From NCBI GenBank assembly GCA_016758965.1, contig JAEPRB010000030.1, forward strand, positions 62,001 through 126,000: DNA of 64,000 nucleotides, in the 5' to 3' direction. Below the pieces are notes generated by a model. That model searched no databases and had not been told where the DNA came from. It was given only the letters and a program-made list of their open reading frames with translations. Position numbers and translations under genes: made by a program. The DNA comes from Circinella minor. Its lineage: Eukaryota > Mucoromycota > Mucoromycetes > Mucorales > Lichtheimiaceae. This document shows positions 35,257 to 47,136 of this stretch, piece after piece. The first letter of the stretch is position 1. Every line of letters begins with the position of its first letter.

Positions 35257-37038
35257 TTACAATTGTTGTCGTTGTTGATAATAATAAGATTGAAGTGGAT
35301 CTCTTTCATCATAATAATCCCATAGTTGACAATCAACACATTCTTCAGATTCAGGTTGACAATCAGGCATTGAAGGAAATTCATCAGGTTGGTTAAGAAT
35401 TCTATCTATAACATCACCAATACGATGAGAACGAATATCAACACTCCATCCATGTTCATTAACAGTATCCCATGTACATACTTTTCCAGTATGACAACGT
35501 GTTTCTAAAGCAAATCCACCATACCAACAAGTACTCCATGGACCCTATATATATATATATATATATATGTAACAAGAATCCATTAGTTCATATATATAAT
35601 ATCAACTTATTATTATTAATCTAAATACTTTACCGTACAAACTCCAACAAATATAGGATCAGCAGTATGTCCAAAATGCCATATAGGCATATGAGCAGCA
35701 CCAGGAGCGCGTGGTAAATGTAATCGAGAAGATGGAAGTTGATCGCCTGGACTTTCAAATGTCACTGTTGGTACACCAAATGTTGCGCCGACCATAGCTG
35801 ATAATGCCCCTCCTAGAGAGTGTCCGGTTAACCAAATAGTAGATTGAGGATATCTATCACTCACTTCTTTAAATATTTCCTATATTATATGATTAATCAT
35901 TAATCATTAATCATTTGTTGTTGTTTTTGTTTTTGTACTTTTTTAATTAATATAAAATATTATAAATTTATTTACCAATGCATGATCATAATAAAGTTCT
36001 TGTTCCAAAAGTGCTTTTTCAAGACAATGTGACTCACATTGATATGTGTTACCCACATAACAATCACAAACAGGTTGCCACATTCGACTCACGCGAGCAC
36101 AACAACAAGAAAAAAGTGTATTATCCTTTTTTTATTATAAGAACAAAAGAAAATAATAATGGTAATAATTAGAATATATTTTCTTTTTCTTTTTTCTTTA
36201 TAGTCATTGAAAGAAAAAAAAATCGAGGAAGAAGAAGAAGAAGAAGTAGAAAAATCCAAATAAACTTACGTTTTGTTTATCTCGATCTCCAGTTTCACCT
36301 CCCGTAAATAATCCAGCACTTGTACCTTTGAAAGTAATGACTAAAAGAGAATCATCTTCATTTCCAAAAACATGACCTCGTATACCATCATCACTCCAAC
36401 CAAAAGATGAATTCTATATACATTATAAAGTTGTGGATAAATCAGTATATGAAATAATTTTCTTTTTCTTTTTTTTTTGGGGGGGGGGTTTACAAAAAAA
36501 AGTTACTTACCACATTCCAAGGTGGACTTAAAGGATACCAATATTTACTATCAGTATCGTTTAATGAAGTATAAGCATTATTGGTCATAATAGCTAAAGT
36601 TAATATAGAAGGACGATGTGAAACATCTGGAACAAGACCCCAAGTAGACTCAAACTCAGTCGTATCCAAACTTGATAACCTCATGAGACGTCCTTGATTA
36701 TAAAGATCGCGTAACCGTTCATTGGTGTTTTTGGGTCGAGGGATTACGTTTAACACAGGTAATACTTTTAAATCTTTGTCCAAGTGTTTTTTTCCTTCTT
36801 CTTCCTTTGTTGTCTTCCAAGGACGAGACTGAGGTACTTGATAGTGCCATACTTGTCGAGATTCTGGTGGACGATAATAAATACCTTTCAAACGTAACGA
36901 TTGTTCTTGATTTGTTGGAAAAGAAAGAAAAGGCGTCTGTTTTGACTGAACAAAACCATAACAACACCCTTTATTTGAATAGAATATGGATATTGTCAAA
37001 AAGAAGAATAAAGATAATTTAGAATGACAAAACTTCAT
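35257..37038 (-). CDS. Atg15-like autophagic phospholipase (class 3 lipase)
   Basis: Five exons (37038-36511, 36413-36270, 36125-35976, 35879-35634, 35544-35257) join in phase to 451 aa. The N-terminus (KLSLFFFLTISIFYSNKGC) is the single membrane anchor expected for this family. Later blocks are FGWSDDGIRGHVFG, LLVITFKGTSAGLF, NTLFSCCCARVSRMW, the lipase box WLTGHSLGGALSAM (nucleophile Ser about 295), HFGHTADPIFVGVC (Asp) and SVDIRSHRIGDVI (candidate His). Atg15 breaks down autophagic and multivesicular bodies in the vacuole. The tail after the catalytic region is short and cysteine/acid-rich (PESEECVDCQLW). All junctions are GT-AG. Confidence 0.9.
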
Positions 37039-37261
37039 GAGTAAATCATGACGAGGTTTAAGTTTAGTCGTGTGTACGGGTGGGGTAGTTGGGGTTCAAT
37101 TATTTTTTTTTTTCGTGCTCATACACTTAGAAAAGTCATTGGATCAAAACCTTTTTTTTATAATACTATACACCTTTTGCCAAAATGATGTCGCAAAAAA
37201 AAATTAAGATGTCGCACTTTTAGAAAAAAGAGTGTCGTATATTTTCAGAAAAGGGTGTCGT

Positions 37262-37379
37262 CCTTTTTTACTTGGTCGGGTCCTTTCTTTTTTACTTGGT
37301 TGGGTCCTTTCTTTTTTACTTGGTTGGGTCCTTTCTTTTTTACTTGGTTGGGTCCTTTCTTTTACTTAGTCGGGTCCTG
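37262..37379. repeat. 24-bp tandem repeat, five copies
   Basis: The unit is close to tttttacttggttgggtcct plus tttc, repeated from about 37262 with small changes in the first and last copies (cttggtcggg, cttagtcggg). The period of 24 keeps one frame open (FFTWLGPF repeats), which runs straight into the zinc-finger ORF at 37430. Confidence 0.75.
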
Positions 37380-37429
37380 TGACAACATTGATTTTTGTTT
37401 CAGTTTCGTTTGTTCACATTCAGCCAAAA

Positions 37430-38046
37430 TGTTAACATGCACCGATTGTGAAGAAAACTTCAATTCAAAAGACACCCTCAAAAGACATAAATATGAAAGG
37501 GCATTGTAAAAAAATGCACTATCACCGTAACAGTTGAAGGTACGTTCAATTTAGATTCAAATTTACAACTGCTGACTCTGGGCTTTCAGGAATTTGCGAA
37601 AAGGTTATAGTAGAAAGAAAAAATGATATTTTACAATGTCCTTTTTGCAATAAAGAACACTTGACTAGAGAAGGTATAAAATCTCATATACAAAAATCAA
37701 AATGTAAAGCAGCTCTTTTCAATGAAAGAACCAAGACAACGAAAAAACGAAACTATGATACTGCTGTTTTGAATGCATGTGGTGCTTTATTGTTTGAGAA
37801 ACCTCATCAAGAGATGGTTTTAAAAGTGGTTTCTTCAGTAAACTTGAAGCCCGTTAGCATGGTCAACAGTGATGGTGAAGAATTTAATGTGCTTGCGCAC
37901 GAAAGTCAATTCCAACAAATACAAAAAAACGATATCCAAACTTTGGATCCTCATGAGAACCGAAGAACCGGAACCGAACCGGAACCGAACCGAGAAAAGT
38001 CGAGACGGTTCTATGGAAGGAACCGACCGGAACCGACTCCGTTCTA
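37430..38046 (+). pseudogene. C2H2-type zinc-finger gene, frameshifted
   Basis: ATG 37430 opens MLTCTDCEENFNSKDTLKRH, a C2H2-like finger. The frame breaks at about 37495-37507 (one base), after which TVTVEG continues to a GT donor at 37540; an intron with CAG at 37587-37589 leads to ICEKVIVERKNDILQCPFCN and KEHLTREGIKSHIQKSKC, a second finger. The C-terminal part runs into an AACCGA-rich repeat at about 37958, so the natural end is lost. This finger style occurs in many-copy Mucorales proteins often near transposons. Function unknown. Confidence 0.5.
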
Positions 38047-38072
38047 GATGGAGAGAACCGAGAACCGACATT
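37958..38072. repeat. AACCGA-rich low-complexity block 1
   Basis: Irregular repeats of gaaccg / gaaccgaacc with variants fill this block, which invades the 3' end of the zinc-finger frame. A similar block lies at 38876-38984 in the same orientation. Confidence 0.7.
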
Positions 38073-38379
38073 ATAATTTAGTAAATGTGTGAGGCCCTGA
38101 CATTATGGTTGAAAAAACATTAATTCCGAAAATAAAATATAATTATAAATAGAGTGGGACTTTTTTTATATAAAGTGTAAACGGTCAAATAAGAGAAGCA
38201 TACGGATTTTATTAAATATGTACTGGGAAAAAAAGAAGAATAGCAATAATGGTAAAAATAATAGTAAAGAAAAAGAAGTAATAATGGGAAGAATAATAAT
38301 AAAAAGAATAATAATAATAAAAAGAAAGGGAAAGAGCAATAAAAAAAAAATAGAATAAAAAAGAGGTACAAGAAGTGTT

Positions 38380-38850
38380 ATTACTGTCTTCTTCAACAAA
38401 TATTTTCAATGCGATTTCTCGGAAAACTTCGGACATAGTCTTATAGTCAGATATGTCAGGGCCATTATTACATTGGGAAAGAGTGAAGATGTTGTAGGGG
38501 TACAAAGTATGGTTATCGGTTATCATGGATCAGCTCTTGATCGGTTATACGCACTTCGGTAATGAAAGTTGGTTTGTATTTAGCGAGTTTGATATAGGAA
38601 ATCATAAGTGTTTATGGTGTGGTTATGAGGTTCAACCATAAGTTTTTTTTGCTTTATTCCAAGACTCTTTGTGTATATAAATTTTTATATCTCTTGATTG
38701 TTCGTTGCTAGAGATAGTAAAATGATGTGTGGATGGACCAACTTCTGGTTCATAAGGACTATCAATGCGGATACTCGATGTTACCAGTGAGTTGAATGTT
38801 TTTGTACCAAATATAAGTTTTGAATTATGATTATCGATAATTGTTGTCAC
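38380..38850 (-). pseudogene. Unrecognised protein remnant between AACCGA blocks
   Basis: The minus strand encodes a protein-like segment IFGTKTFNSLVTSSIRIDSP to a stop at 38632, then in other frames KYKPTFITEVRITDQELI and SDYKTMSEVFREIALKIF (about 38390-38470). Composition is normal rather than low-complexity, but frames differ and I recognise no family. It may be a decayed gene. Confidence 0.3.
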
Positions 38851-38875
38851 CCAAATATTCCGATAGGGATCCTCA

Positions 38876-38984
38876 CGGTTCGATTCGGTTCAGTTCCTTA
38901 AGAGAACCGAATCGAACCGACCTTTAGTAAGTACCGAACCGAACCGAACAGTGAAGAACGGAGAAGAACGGAGAAGAACCGAGG
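38876..38984. repeat. AACCGA-rich block 2 with a perfect palindrome
   Basis: The block starts with a 16-bp perfect inverted repeat, CGGTTCGATTCGGTTC at 38877-38892 and GAACCGAATCGAACCG at 38905-38920, separated by 12 nt. It continues with gaaccgaaccgaac and gaagaacgga repeats and ends gaaccgaca, as does block 1. Together the two blocks bracket about 0.8 kb. Confidence 0.7.
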
Positions 38985-40039
38985 AACCGACAGTAATTAA
39001 TGGTCTTTTTTTTTTTTTTTGAAAAAAAAAACAACAGAAATCTTAATATATAAGCACGATAAATCATAATATGCAGCCAACAAATACAATAAAAAAAAGC
39101 AAAAGTCATTTTTTAACTGAATTCCGTTTATTATCAAAAAGGCGAAGTACTTTTTCTAAATGGTGAATGGAGGTGATGATCAGTTAAGGTGTTGTGTGTG
39201 GTTCCATTGAAGCGAAAATAGTAACAGCAACTATTGACTATTTTATTTAAAGTTTTCATATTGAATGGGAGTTAAAAAATTACTGTTGTTACATTTATAA
39301 AGTAATCAGCAAAAAGGAATCAGTAAATGACAGCCGAGTTAAATGGAAGAAAGAAAAGTACTGTTGTTACATCCGTAAAAGTAAAAAAAAATAGTTGCTG
39401 CTTGCTGGGTTATCCATTTTGGAATTTCCTTTCCAGCTTGGCAAAAAAAAAAAACTATTTCAGTGAAATATCCTTTGTGCTTATTATGCTAGAAAGATGA
39501 TGGTATGATCAGCTTCCCATTGATGACGAGAGCTTTCGGTCAATAATTATTTTAGGCAATATGCCCTAGTAGTTACGTAGCATTATCAAGATAGTTTATT
39601 TTTTCTTTGGAAGGTATAGTGTCATAGTTAAACTTGATTTCCTTTTTGGAGATTCTTATAATTATTTTTAAATAATTTCATCATCGTTTCCTTTTTAGAC
39701 ACTCCTTCCGATTATTTATAATTATCGTCCTTTCTTTTTCAATACTTCTTGCGCTTTGTAATAGTTATTGCTTGGCAATTACATCATAGTCATCATTGTC
39801 ATAATTTATGCTACGCATTGATTATCATTATTATTATCACCATCATTACCATTACATATTATATTTCGCAGTAGTTTTAGAAAACATATAAATACCCATC
39901 ATAATTATTAAATAAAAAACTCATTTTTACGTTATCCTTTATTTTTTTTTGACTACGGTGTTATCTCCCTCCCCGAATATATTTCAACAATAGTTAATTT
40001 TTTTTCTACTTACAACTACCTTCAACTTAATTTTCAACG
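38985..40039. other. Intergenic region upstream of the hAT-like gene
   Basis: AT-rich DNA with a T14/A9 inverted run at about 39007-39030 and many ATT/ATC repeats at 39790-39860. No gene is recognised. The last 150 bp, pyrimidine-rich, may be the leader of the hAT-like gene. Confidence 0.45.
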
Positions 40040-41583
40040 ATGCCATTCCAAACCGGTTCTTCATCCAGAAATCCTCTTGGTGCTCTTCATGATGAGGTAA
40101 AGTAAACATCGATTATATAAAAGTATTGAGCTATAAAACACAAAACATGTTTGTAATCATATTGTCCTTTTTATCCTTTTGTTATATTTCTTTCCATTAG
40201 TTCAACTCAATGCCATATTCGAGCTCTCCCAATGTTTCATCTCCAACCCTAAGTTTCTCCCGTCAAGCTTCTGCAATGTCTATCGATCGTGATGAATCAA
40301 GTACTGTTGATGATAATGACACTGAGTCCGTTTCGAATTCCGTATCTGAATCTCAACACGATTCATCCATCAAGGAAACTAGCTTTATATTTAAATATGG
40401 ATATGGCCAACGTTTTACTGATGATAAAGGCGCCCCTCGAATCAAATGCTTGGTGGGTAATTGTAACAGCTCTTTTGCTTCGAAGGATTCTTCTACCTCT
40501 GGTTTAGTCAAGCATTTGCAGAACAAGCATCAAATTACAGCAGATAATGGTCCACATACAGGTGCTAAGCGTCCTGGAGGTCCAATGGATTTGTTCGTCC
40601 AAGCAAAACGTCCCCGTGTTTTTACAGCCGATGATTTTATAAAGACATTTATTAAATTTATTGTCAAAACCAAACTTCCTTTTACAATGGCCGAGAATGA
40701 CGATTTACAAGAGCTCTTGAACATTGCGCAATCAGCAACAGCAATGGAAATGGTAAAACTTCCAAGTACAGACACCATTACAAGAAAGGTAAAATATTAG
40801 TCCCCCCCCCTTTTTTTTTTGTTTTTTCATTATATTTAACACAGGTATAGAAAACTAACTCATTATATTTTATTTTACCTTCAGACCAAAGAAGAGTATG
40901 ACTTTTACAAAAAAAAGACTGCGTAACTTACTAGATACCCTTCCTGTAATTTTTTGTACACTTGATAGTTGGACTAGTCCATATAATGATGCTTTCCTTG
41001 CTGTCACAGGTCATTGGATATCCACTTCTACTTGGACAATGCACGAAGTAATTCTCGGTTTCCAGCCATTAAATGGTTCCCATTCGGCAGAGAATTTGGC
41101 AGCATCATTCTTAGAAATTATCAACGATGTCAACCTTGGCCCCAAGTTATTCACAATTACGACTGACAATGCATCCAACATAAAAAGAATGGCCCTGGAA
41201 ATAGAAAAATATACTGAAGAAAAAGGATGGTAGGTTAAACATTATACAATATATTAAAATATATCACCTCATAGCACTAATATAAATATACATACATATT
41301 TATAGGCCGTTTCGTATAGAAGAAAATGAAATTGTAGGCTCTTTGAAAAAAAAAATTCATCGAAGATCAAATACAAAAGTGCAAGTCAGAAGGCGAAATA
41401 ATCAAAATACTCAAATCAATACTGAACTTGTATGGTGATGATGTGGAAATCCCCGTTATAAACAACTCCCAATTGAACAATTTTTTAGTAGAGCTGTCGG
41501 TAGATCAGCTTCTTCCAGTAATCACCCGTGTAAATGAGCATATCATTTCATCATTGAAGCAGACATTCTCTTCATATGTTTAA
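40040..41583 (+). pseudogene. hAT-family transposase, N-terminal half, frameshifted
   Basis: Exons 40040-40096 and 40201-40788 join in phase (MPFQTGSSSRNPLGALHDEF...). They include a BED-type zinc finger, IKCLVGNCNSSFASKD and GLVKHLQNKHQI, and the hAT block DDLQELLNIAQSATA. The third exon (from 40885) goes out of frame in an A8 run at 40909-40916 and continues in the next frame as LPVIFCTLDSWTSPYNDAFL and TITTDNASNIKRMALEIE, the RNase-H-like core with its first Asp residues. After an intron (41230 to about 41307) a further frame change occurs at A10 (41346-41355), then an open frame ends with TAA at about 41583. The hAT dimerisation region is missing. Confidence 0.72.
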
Positions 41584-42510
41584 TACATTTTTACAATCTG
41601 CATATGCCAATAAAATTCCCCCTTTCGATTCGATTTTTTTTTTTTACAGAGTGCATATTTTGGTTAGAAATGCTGTTGTTATTCGGTAAAATTGACTCGG
41701 TCTGAAATTTTTTTGACAAAGTCCGAAAACCAAGTAAAAACACTGTATTAGAGGAAAAGTCTGAGATTTGAGATCAAAGGACTCTTGGATCAGATTACTT
41801 CTTGATGCATAGTTTCCAGATATTTTATGAAGCTAAAAAACTAGAATGTGATGTTTAGTTTTATTTCACTAGAGGTACTTAGTTGAAGTGAGTCTTACTA
41901 CTTGTAATATACTAGATGATACATATCGTTTCTATTATCCATGACAACTTATATACATCTATTATATTCTATTACCCATAAAATTCAAAAAAAAAAAGAC
42001 AAATTGAAATTGATTCCGAAGATATATGTTAGTTCTATCAAGAGAAAAAAAATTGGTGACAATCCAAAAAAATTGATGTTTATTTGTTTGTTATTAAACA
42101 ATTGGATAATCTAAAAGAAGAAAAACCAAAATGATAATTGCAAACAATTGATAAACTGAATCAGTGTATTTTCCGAACTAGAAATGAAATGAAATGAAAT
42201 GAAAAAAAGAAAGCTGTCAAAAAAAAAATGATTTTCAAATATGAACTGTTCATCCATAATAATGTAACTTAGACAAGATTACGACAGTTTCGCCGATTTG
42301 TATGTTTGCAAACAAAAACATGTTGTATAAAAAATCCTGAACAATGATTTTATTTAATTCTATTCTTCCTTCCTTCCATCCTTTCTTCTTCTTCTACTAC
42401 TTCTTTTTCTTATTATTAACTAATTACTCTTTTTTTTTTAATTGTTTTTATTTCCATATAATTTTTTTTTTAAAAAAATAGAAACAAAATAAATAAATAA
42501 ATAAAAAAAA
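41584..42510. other. Intergenic region
   Basis: AT-rich DNA with a (GAAAT)n run at 42180-42203. The last 150 bp (TTCC and CTT repeats, then T and A runs) look like the promoter/leader of the zinc-cluster gene. No gene is recognised. Confidence 0.45.
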
Positions 42511-43645
42511 ATGTATGAACAACATCAACAAAATCACCATCGACATCATTATTCAGAGAATCCTACATTTACAATTCCAACTTCTCAACAAGATGAATTG
42601 AGTATGACTTATTCACAATTTGTTTTTGACGATCAAACTTTGGCAGCGCTGGATACGCAAGACCTTGGTATGAAATATATGCAGCTTCTGGAAAGCAGCA
42701 ATCATGAAATTGGAAATGAAACTCGTCAGGTAAATTTATTATGACATGTGTATTTCTTGTATTATTTAATTAACTTGACAAACTTAAATTGTACAGTTAT
42801 CCTATGAAGAAAATGATCCATCTTCTTTAATTTCAAATAATGCCACTACATTAACTCATCATCAACATCCACATTCACAACCATCATTCATGCAGCCTTC
42901 TCAACCATCATTACCACAGCAACATAATTTACAACATAATGATCAATATACAACAAATCTAGATCAATCTAATTCAGTTACTGCACCAACAACAACCGAT
43001 TTTTATAATCTAGATCATGTATCTGCTACAATGTTACCTTATAATGATGATTGTTCATTTCAACAACAACCACAACCTACAACAACATTTGATCATCAAC
43101 CAACACCATCCTCATTTTATCCATTTGGTAATGTCAGTAGTGATAATATGTCATTTCAACCACCTTTTCCACCTACCGATCATTATACAAGTAATATAGT
43201 CAACCATAATCAAAATATGTCTTTAAGACAATCTCATCATCATCATCTTCATCACCAGCATACACAACAACAACCTCAACAACAATTATCACATCATCAT
43301 CATCAACATCCTCATCAACATATGGGACCTTCTTCCATTGCTTCTTCTTCATCCACTTCATCATTATCTTCATCTTCTTCATTTGCTCATGTTGCTGATC
43401 AACGACCACAAATCTATGTAAGGAAAGCATGTGTTTCATGTAAACAATCGCATGTTGCATGTGATGTACAACGACCTTGTTCAAGATGTGTTCGATTAAA
43501 CAAGTCAGATACATGTGTTGATGCTGAACGAAAGAAACGAGGAAGACCTTGTGGCTCTGGTAAAAAGAAACGAGAAGCCGCTGCCGCGGCGGCTGCGGCA
43601 GCAGCAGCAGCTGCAGCTGCTGCTTCAATGGGTGGTTTACATTGA
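42511..43645 (+). CDS. Zn2Cys6 transcriptional regulator with C-terminal zinc cluster (AcuK/ERT1 type)
   Basis: Two exons (42511-42729, 42797-43645) give 355 aa. Residues 1-280 are low-complexity (Gln, His, Ser, Pro). The zinc cluster is near the C-terminus: RKACVSCKQSHVACDVQRPC, then SRCVRLNKSDTC (Cys 285 onward), followed by a basic stretch ERKKRGRPCGSGKKKR. The ACxxCxxxHxxCD...PCxRCxxxxxxDTC pattern is that of the AcuK/ERT1 gluconeogenesis-regulator group rather than Gal4. The final residues are an uninterrupted run of 16 alanines and SMGGLH. Expected to be nuclear. There is no PAS-like domain, which full-length ERT1/AcuK proteins have, so it is a short relative. Confidence 0.82.
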
Positions 43646-44252
43646 TTTTCCTTTCCCAAAATTTTATTTCCTTTTTTTTTTTAGACTTAATATTATGTTG
43701 TTGTTGTTGTTGTTGTTCTTCTTTTCTTTATATATGATTACAAATTTTGTTACGTATTATTTATCTTAATGCATTTTTATCTCTCTCTCTCTAATATGTA
43801 CTTCCTATAATAGTAATACATTCATCCCATTTCTTTTTTTTTTTTATATACGTATATATAATGTTTCATTTTCTAGAATTCATTTCTTATTCTTTATTAT
43901 TACATCCTCACGTCATTTTACAAACATTTTCTTTTCTTTTCTTCTACGTATTGTTTTTTATATACACAAACAAATATAATATCAATATCATACAACGATA
44001 ACCAAAAAAAAAAAAAAAAGAACACATCTGATTTTTTTTTTTCAATAATAATAATCATAATAAATTTTTTTTTAAGTTGTTTCTATTTTTTACGTTTTTT
44101 TTTTTTTTGGCTAAAAATTCAATCACATCACTTTTTTTTATTATTATTATTTGTTTGTTATAAAAACAGTAGACATAACAACAAAAAAAAAAAAACATGG
44201 TTGTAATTTTTATACGTAGAATGTAAAAAGTATAATAGTAATTTTTTTATTA
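43646..44252. other. Convergent intergenic region
   Basis: Very T-rich 3' flanks of the zinc-cluster gene and the PPR gene, with (TTG)n at 43695-43716 and several T10-T13 runs. No gene is recognised. Confidence 0.5.
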
Positions 44253-45659
44253 TTATTTTGATTTAAGATGACGTTTTTTTGTATGATTGTTATTATTATT
44301 TGCTCCATCTAACCATGCACGGGTATCCAATAATGGTTTATCTGGTACCAATTCCGGATATTGTTTTAATGCTAAATTATAGTAGTCTCGTCCAAGTTTG
44401 TATCTTCGGGATCGTCCACAAAATCGTAAAATTGCATCCAATGAATAGACTGAAGGTGTAAGCATATGATGTTTTGATTGTCTTGTTATTGTTGTTTTTG
44501 ATGTTGGTGTCGTAGTGGGTAAAGAAGAGGATGGGTGTAATCCATATAATTGTTCAATAGTATCAATACCCAATTGAATATCATCCGAATCTCTTGCTGT
44601 TTTTCCTAATGCTTGTAAAAAGGAAGCTACAAGTCGATCATCTAATGTAAATTCAGAATTATCTTCATTTATTTTTGATGTTGTTGTTAATGCTTCTTCT
44701 GTCATTGTAATTTGACGTGCTTTTTCTGCTAAAGAAGAGGCTTTTTTATTGTTATTCTTGTCATTTTTATTGTTTTTCACAGTGGATATTTTTTGTTGGA
44801 CTTGCTCCCATAATTTTTTTACAAAATCCACATTATCTGCACATCGAAAAGCAATACTATATGTATATTCATTCGGTTGACATGGTAAATTCATAAATAC
44901 GTTTTGAATCGGTGTATTTGTCTTTTCATAAGTTAAAAGTAATGTGTTGTAATGAAAAATACTCGGTTTAATATCATAACGTGCCATACGATCTATGTTT
45001 TCTTCTGCATGACGAATAGCTGAAGGTGATGAAGAATGAGCCCATGCTGATATTAATACTGTAAAGGTTTGTTCATTGGGTGGGATATTTCGTTTTCTCA
45101 TCTAAAAATAATCAATAAAAATAATCCGTAAATTTTTCTTTCTTCAAAAAACGTCCCCCCCCATTCCACTTTTCCTAACCCCCCCAAATATATATATATA
45201 TATATATACCTGAACAAAACATTTTTCAGCTTGTGAAGCTTTTCCTTGATTACCAAATTGTTGAATGATTGTATTCCAAGCGGCAGTCGATTGTAAACCC
45301 ACACGTAAACATTTCAAATATTCCAATGCATCGTCAGGAGAAGTTACTTTTGCGATACGTGCCACACGTTGAGCTGCTACATGAGGATCTGTTGGGATCG
45401 TAAAAAGATGTTTATGTGCTTTTGCTGCAGGTATATCAATCTTCATTAAATGTTGTCTAGGTTGTTTTGAAGGGTATTTTTGATCATTATGGTTATTATT
45501 TTGTTGTTGTTGTTGTTGTTGTTGTTGTGGTTGCTTTGGTTTTGATTGCCATAGTAATGGTAAAGTAGTTGAAATAGAACGTTGCTTAGATACATTAAAA
45601 GTGGATCTTAAAGTTGGGATCGATCGTATTAAAATACTATGGTTTTTTAAAGTTGACAT
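44253..45659 (-). CDS. Mitochondrial pentatricopeptide repeat (PPR) protein
   Basis: Two exons (45659-45210, 45101-44253) give 432 aa. The N-terminus (MSTLKNHSILIRSIPTLRST) is basic and Ser/Thr-rich, as in mitochondrial presequences, and is followed by a polyGln tract. PPR motifs: AAWNTIIQQFGNQGKASQAE, then PPNEQTFTVLISAWAHSSSP with AIRHAEENIDRM, and PSIFHYNTLLLTYEKT. A PNEYTYSIAFRCADNV repeat follows. PPR proteins bind organellar RNA; this one likely acts in mitochondrial RNA maturation or translation. The intron begins with GTATATATATAT, a pure TA repeat at the donor. The C-terminus is basic (KKRHLKSK). Confidence 0.82.
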
Positions 45660-46095
45660 TTTTCTCTGCTTATTTTATTTTTGTTGTCAAAAAAAAAAAA
45701 AAGGAGAAATAGTAAGTGCGTGCGTGGTCTTAAAAAAAAGTAAGAAAAAAAAAATATTTTTTTTTTTCACATACGGAGAGTGGAATATAAAACTTTGTTA
45801 ATTTTTATAAATAATGACATGGTTTAATGTTTTTTTTCTTAAAGCTAGAAAACAAAAAGAAACGGCCCTTTTTAACATTCTTGTTCAATTTATTTTTTTG
45901 ATAATGGATAGAAATAAGGCATAAATGGGGGGAGGGGGAAAGCAAAAGGTCTTTTTTTTTTACTACTGCCCAAAAAAATCAAGCGCAGCAAAATTATTTT
46001 AAAAGGACGCGAACAAAATCTCACATGAACATTTTCTTTCTTTTTCTTTCATTCTTTTTTTTTTTTTTTTTTTTCCTCTTCACTTCTTTTCAATC
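45660..46095. promoter_or_regulatory. Divergent promoter region of the PPR and PB1 genes
   Basis: This 436-bp region separates the two ATG codons. It contains A/T homopolymers near the PPR side and a CTTT-rich, T18 leader immediately before ATG 46096. No clear TATA box was found. Confidence 0.4.
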
Positions 46096-46503
46096 ATGCT
46101 TATTAAACACAGATCCTATCAATTATCCATTCAAACCATTCTTAATACCAATCGAACCGTTTTATTTCGTGTTCCAAGTGATATTAATTTATATGATTTA
46201 TTAGAAGCTGTAAGGAATTATTTAACATTATTTTCAATTTATAAATTATAATTATCAATGCTTATTATTTTATGTAATTAGATTGGAGCAAGATTGAACG
46301 TAAATCTAGAAAATTATCAAGTGTATTATAAAGATGATCCACTTCATTTAGTAACTTTAAAAACTGATGAAGATTTAGAATTGGCATTAGAACAATTAGA
46401 ATGCACCGCATATCAAGTACAATCGAGACAAGCATCAAGATTAATAATGAATGGAAACGTTCCCCACTTAACTATGCGTCTATTTGTTCACCCTCTTCCA
46501 TAA
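46096..46503 (+). CDS. Small PB1-domain protein
   Basis: Two exons (46096-46209, 46282-46503) give 111 aa, almost exactly one PB1 domain. Features: RTVLFRVPSDINLYDLLEAI (strand 2 and helix 1), NYQVYYKDDPLHLVTLKTDE DLELALE-type acidic OPCA motif, and a C-terminal hydrophobic strand THMRLFVHPL-like LTMRLFVHP. PB1 domains pair front-to-back with other PB1 domains (e.g. in Cdc24, Bem1, Nox regulators). A protein with only this domain could act as a dimerisation inhibitor or adaptor; that is inference. The ATG follows a T-rich leader. Confidence 0.78.
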
Positions 46504-47102
46504 ATTCCCCTTCTTATTACTTTATGTAAAATAATAATTAAAACCTCTTATATTTTGTTATATATCTCTCTCTCTCTCTCTCTCTTCTTTTTTTTTTTCT
46601 TCTAAAAAAAAAAAATTATAATTATGCAGAAAAATAAAAATAAAACTTTATTCCGTGTGTCACTTTTTTTTTTTAAATCATTTTAAAAAATATTCAAAAT
46701 GTAGAATTGTAATGCTTTTGGTTTTTGGTTTTTATAATTACAAATTCATTGAACGTCAAAAAAGGTTCTATTTTTTTTTTAAAAAAAAGTAGAAAGTAGA
46801 AAAGATACATAAAATATGAATTTTGACGCGCATATAATATAAAGTGTCTTTTTACAATTCCCCTTTTCAGAATTCTGTGTACCTCGTTTTTTTTTTTTTT
46901 TTACTCAGAATACCTAGAAATTGCTTTACCGTGTTTAAGTAGAATATTATTATCAAGATTATTTTTTTTATTTGTATTAGGCAAAGACAAAGAAGTAGTT
47001 TAGTTATGTATAAATTCCTTTTCTTATCATTTTAGTAATTTATTTATGCATAAAATAAAAATTAAAATGGTTGTAGTTTCCCCTCAATTAATTTGAATAA
47101 GA

Positions 47103-47136
<34 letters not shown>

